Of a stretch of DNA of 64,000 bases, positions 62,196 to 64,000 are shown piece by piece. Location: positions 41,235 to 105,234 of the forward strand of contig NZ_CADIJR010000013.1 in NCBI RefSeq assembly GCF_902859645.1, in the 5' to 3' direction. The position numbers were made by a program, and so were the translations under genes. This DNA comes from Achromobacter insuavis (GTDB lineage: Bacteria > Pseudomonadota > Gammaproteobacteria > Burkholderiales > Burkholderiaceae_B). The stretch's first letter is position 1; every line of letters begins with the position of its first letter. The notes under the pieces were generated by a model. It ran no database searches, was not told the origin of the DNA, and saw only the letters and a program-made list of their open reading frames with translations.

Positions 62196-62660
62196 ATGAG
62201 CCCCCATTCCCTGGCGCTGCAAGCCGCCACCGAAGACGACCTGCCGTTCCTGCTGTCGCTGCGCAAGGCGACCATGACCGAACACCTGGCGCGCGCCGGC
62301 GCGCCGCAGGACGATGCGCATCACCTGGCGCGCATCCGCTACCACTTCGACGACGCCCAGATCGTCTGGCTGCACGGCCGCCCGGCCGGCCTGTTCAAGA
62401 CCTTCCGCGACCCGGCCGGCTGGCGCGTCGTGCAGATCCAGATCGACCCGGCCTTCCAGGGCCAGGGGCTGGGCCGGCGCCTGCTGGCGAGCCTGCTGCG
62501 GCAGGCGGACGACGAAGGCGCCCCGGTCACCCTGTCCGTCCTGAAGGGCAACCCCGCCCGCCGGCTCTACGAGTCGCTGGGCTTCACCCCCGTGGAGGAG
62601 ACCGCCCTGGAAATAGAAATGCGCTACGAACCCGCCCCGCCCGCCAGCGGCCACGCCTGA
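62196..62660 (+). CDS. GNAT-family N-acetyltransferase
   Basis: The 154-residue GNAT protein has motif A in IDPAFQGQGLGRRLLASLLRQ (acetyl-CoA binding QGxGLG) and motif B-like VLKGNPARRLYESLGF. DDLPFLLSLRKATMTEHL is the usual N-terminal helix. The substrate is unknown. It follows the LysR gene by 10 bp in the same direction. Confidence 0.88.
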   Translation: MSPHSLALQAATEDDLPFLLSLRKATMTEHLARAGAPQDDAHHLARIRYHFDDAQIVWLHGRPAGLFKTFRDPAGWRVVQIQIDPAFQGQGLGRRLLASLLRQADDEGAPVTLSVLKGNPARRLYESLGFTPVEETALEIEMRYEPAPPASGHA

Positions 62661-62739
62661 CGGCGGCCGTTGCCCAGGGCCCGCGCGAGGCTCGGTTGGA
62701 TCGTCATCCCCGGCCCTCCACAATTTTTTGTCCCGCGGC

Positions 62740-62767
62740 GGAATATTCCCGTTCCGCCCGGCGTCTG
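62740..62767 (+). promoter_or_regulatory. ECF-sigma-type promoter before the COG4315 gene
   Basis: GGAATA (62740-62745), 16-bp spacer, CGTCTG (62762-62767): the GGAA/CGTC pattern of ECF sigma promoters, 41 bp before the ATG at 62808. An inverted repeat GGCGGAA/TTCCGCC (62737-62743, 62752-62758) overlaps the -35. Confidence 0.5.
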
Positions 62768-62807
62768 TAGAGGGCAGTCCCCCACTTTCCCATCTACGAG
62801 GCACGAC

Positions 62808-63176
62808 ATGCGTACTCAAATCGCCGCAGCCCTGGTTCTCTCCTCCGCCGCCCTGTTCTCGGCCGGCGCCCACGCCCAGGCCGTCAAGACCCAGGACGGC
62901 GTCCTGGTCAACAGCGCCGGCATGACCCTGTACACCTTCGACAAGGATGCCGGCGGCAAGAGCGCCTGCAACGACCAGTGCGCCAAGATCTGGCCCCCGG
63001 TCACCGCCGCCGCCGACGCCAAGGCCTCGGGCGACCTCAGCATCATCACCCGCGACGACGGGTCCAAGCAGTGGGCCTACAAGGGCAAGCCCGTCTACCT
63101 GTACGCCAAGGACGCCAAGCCGGGCGACAAGACCGGCGACAACTTCAAGGACGTCTGGCACGTCATCAAGCCCTGA
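62808..63176 (+). CDS. Secreted COG4315-type small protein
   Basis: The 122-residue product has a signal peptide ending AHAQ (about residue 24) and the paired COG4315 repeats: GMTLYTFDKDAGGKSACNDQCAKIWPPV and KPVYLYAKDAKPGDKTGDNFKDVWHVIKP. Two Cys in the first could form a disulfide. Family function unknown; often found beside ECF sigma factor genes. An ECF-like promoter lies upstream. Confidence 0.88.
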   Translation: MRTQIAAALVLSSAALFSAGAHAQAVKTQDGVLVNSAGMTLYTFDKDAGGKSACNDQCAKIWPPVTAAADAKASGDLSIITRDDGSKQWAYKGKPVYLYAKDAKPGDKTGDNFKDVWHVIKP

Positions 63177-63206
63177 TCCGGCCGCGCCGCCCATCCACGC
63201 CCGACC

Positions 63207-63719
63207 ATGCGCGCCGACGACGAAGCCGCGATCCTGGCCTGCATCCCCAGCCTGCGGCGCTACGCCCGCGGGCTGACGGGCGACCCGCACCGGGCCGACG
63301 ACCTGGTGCAGGACACGCTCGAACGCGCCTGGAGCCGCTATTCGCGCTGGCAGCGCCGCGGCGAGCTGCGGGCCTGGATGTTCGGCATCATGCATAACCA
63401 TTTCATCGACGGCGTGCGCGCCAACCACCGGCAGGCCGAACAGGCCGGCGCGGGCGACCTGCCCGACGTGCCGGTGCGCGCCACGCAGACCGACCACCTG
63501 GAGGTGCGCGACCTGGACCGCTGCCTGCAAGGCCTGCCGGCCGAGCAGCGCGAAGTGCTGCTGCTGGTGTGCGTGGAAGACCTGTCGTACCAGGAAACCG
63601 CGCAGGTGCTGGGCGTGCCGATCGGCACGGTCATGTCGCGCCTGTCGCGCGCCCGCGAACGGCTGGGCGCCCTGATGCAAGGCCAGGAACCCGCCAGCCG
63701 GCTCCATCGCGTGAAATGA
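63207..63719 (+). CDS. ECF-type RNA polymerase sigma factor
   Basis: The 170-residue sigma-70-family factor has region 2 (GDPHRADDLVQDTLERAWSRYSRW) and region 4 (LPAEQREVLLLVCVEDLSYQETAQVLGVPIGTVMSRLSRAR). It follows the COG4315 gene by 30 bp and precedes an anti-sigma gene by 1 bp. It probably drives the GGAATA/CGTCTG promoter upstream, making the three genes an autoregulated unit. The ATG at 63207 has no strong Shine-Dalgarno sequence. Confidence 0.93.
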   Translation: MRADDEAAILACIPSLRRYARGLTGDPHRADDLVQDTLERAWSRYSRWQRRGELRAWMFGIMHNHFIDGVRANHRQAEQAGAGDLPDVPVRATQTDHLEVRDLDRCLQGLPAEQREVLLLVCVEDLSYQETAQVLGVPIGTVMSRLSRARERLGALMQGQEPASRLHRVK

Positions 63720-63720
63720 C

Positions 63721-64000
63721 ATGAACGACAAACGCCTCCACGCCGTCCCCAACGCCGGCAACCCGATCACCGAAGCCGACCTGCACGCCTACGCCGACGG
63801 CCAGCTGCCGCCCGGCCGCCACGCCGAGGTCGACGCCTTCCTCGCCGCCCACCCGCAGGACCTGGCCCGCGTCCACGCCTGGCAGGCCCAGCGCCGCGCC
63901 CTGCACGCCCTGCTCGATCCGGTGCTGGACGAACCCCTGCCCCTGCGCCTGCCGCTGTCGCCCCCCGCGCGCCGCCTGCCGTGGCGCGCCCTGGCGGCCG
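63721..64000 (+). CDS. Anti-sigma factor, N-terminal part (cut by window edge)
   Basis: The frame starts MNDKRLHAVPNAGNPITEADLHAYADGQLP, the ITEADLHAYADGxL pattern at the start of anti-sigma factors that hold ECF sigma at the membrane. About 93 residues are inside the window. No metal-binding HxxxCxxC was seen here. The start lies 1 bp after the sigma stop. The membrane span is expected outside the window. Confidence 0.85.
   Translation, partial: MNDKRLHAVPNAGNPITEADLHAYADGQLPPGRHAEVDAFLAAHPQDLARVHAWQAQRRALHALLDPVLDEPLPLRLPLSPPARRLPWRALAA

Overview
The window is high-GC DNA from a betaproteobacterium of the Alcaligenaceae, most likely Achromobacter or a close Bordetella relative. That call rests on protein content recognised by eye: azurin, a Bug-type tricarboxylate receptor, the fds-type formate dehydrogenase operon, the miaB-ybeZYX-lnt block and several LysR regulators. 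No species was assigned by any search.

Region 1 (1-6.9 kb) is the tail of a P-type conjugation operon (trbE end, trbJ, trbK-alt, trbL, trbF, trbG, trbI, DUF2274), as at one end of Tn4371-family integrative conjugative elements (ICEs). It closes with a hairpin terminator and a TTTTTTAT octamer that could be the element's attachment site. A HigB/HigA-type toxin-antitoxin pair follows.

Region 2 (7.7-30.0 kb) is mostly housekeeping: a VOC protein, an alanyl-tRNA editing protein, a PAP2 phosphatase, the miaB-phoH-ybeY-corC-lnt block, an aldo/keto reductase, two tandem Ala-Glu-Asp tRNA triplets, a PAS-LuxR regulator, bioB, transporters, a peroxiredoxin, a dienelactone hydrolase and a giant AsmA-like DUF748 protein. 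An 872-bp gene-free stretch (24641-25512) holds two long palindromic elements in opposite orientation, a tandem repeat and further hairpins.

Region 3 (30.2-44.1 kb) is a molybdenum-cofactor and formate dehydrogenase island. moaC-moaD-moaE-moaB-moeA run forward and convergent mobA and moaA run backward. The ModE-like regulator fdsR is divergent from fdsGBA-fdsC-fdsD, which is followed by an oxalate/formate-family transporter. The cofactor genes can supply the bis-molybdopterin guanine dinucleotide that FdsA needs. FdsC (FdhD family) would sulfurate it, and a palindromic operator candidate sits between fdsR and fdsG.

Region 4 (44.2-64.0 kb) carries a methyltransferase, a DUF1345 protein, a split chromate transporter with a divergent LysR gene, murI and two universal stress proteins. 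Next come a PepSY/two-component/flavocytochrome module with a repeated operator candidate, azurin, an SDR lacking the usual Tyr/Lys pair, and a DUF1800-DUF1501 export pair. A Bug receptor plus PrpF/GalD-type isomerase with a divergent LysR gene follow. The window ends with a small secreted COG4315 protein ahead of an ECF sigma/anti-sigma pair; the anti-sigma gene is cut by the window edge.
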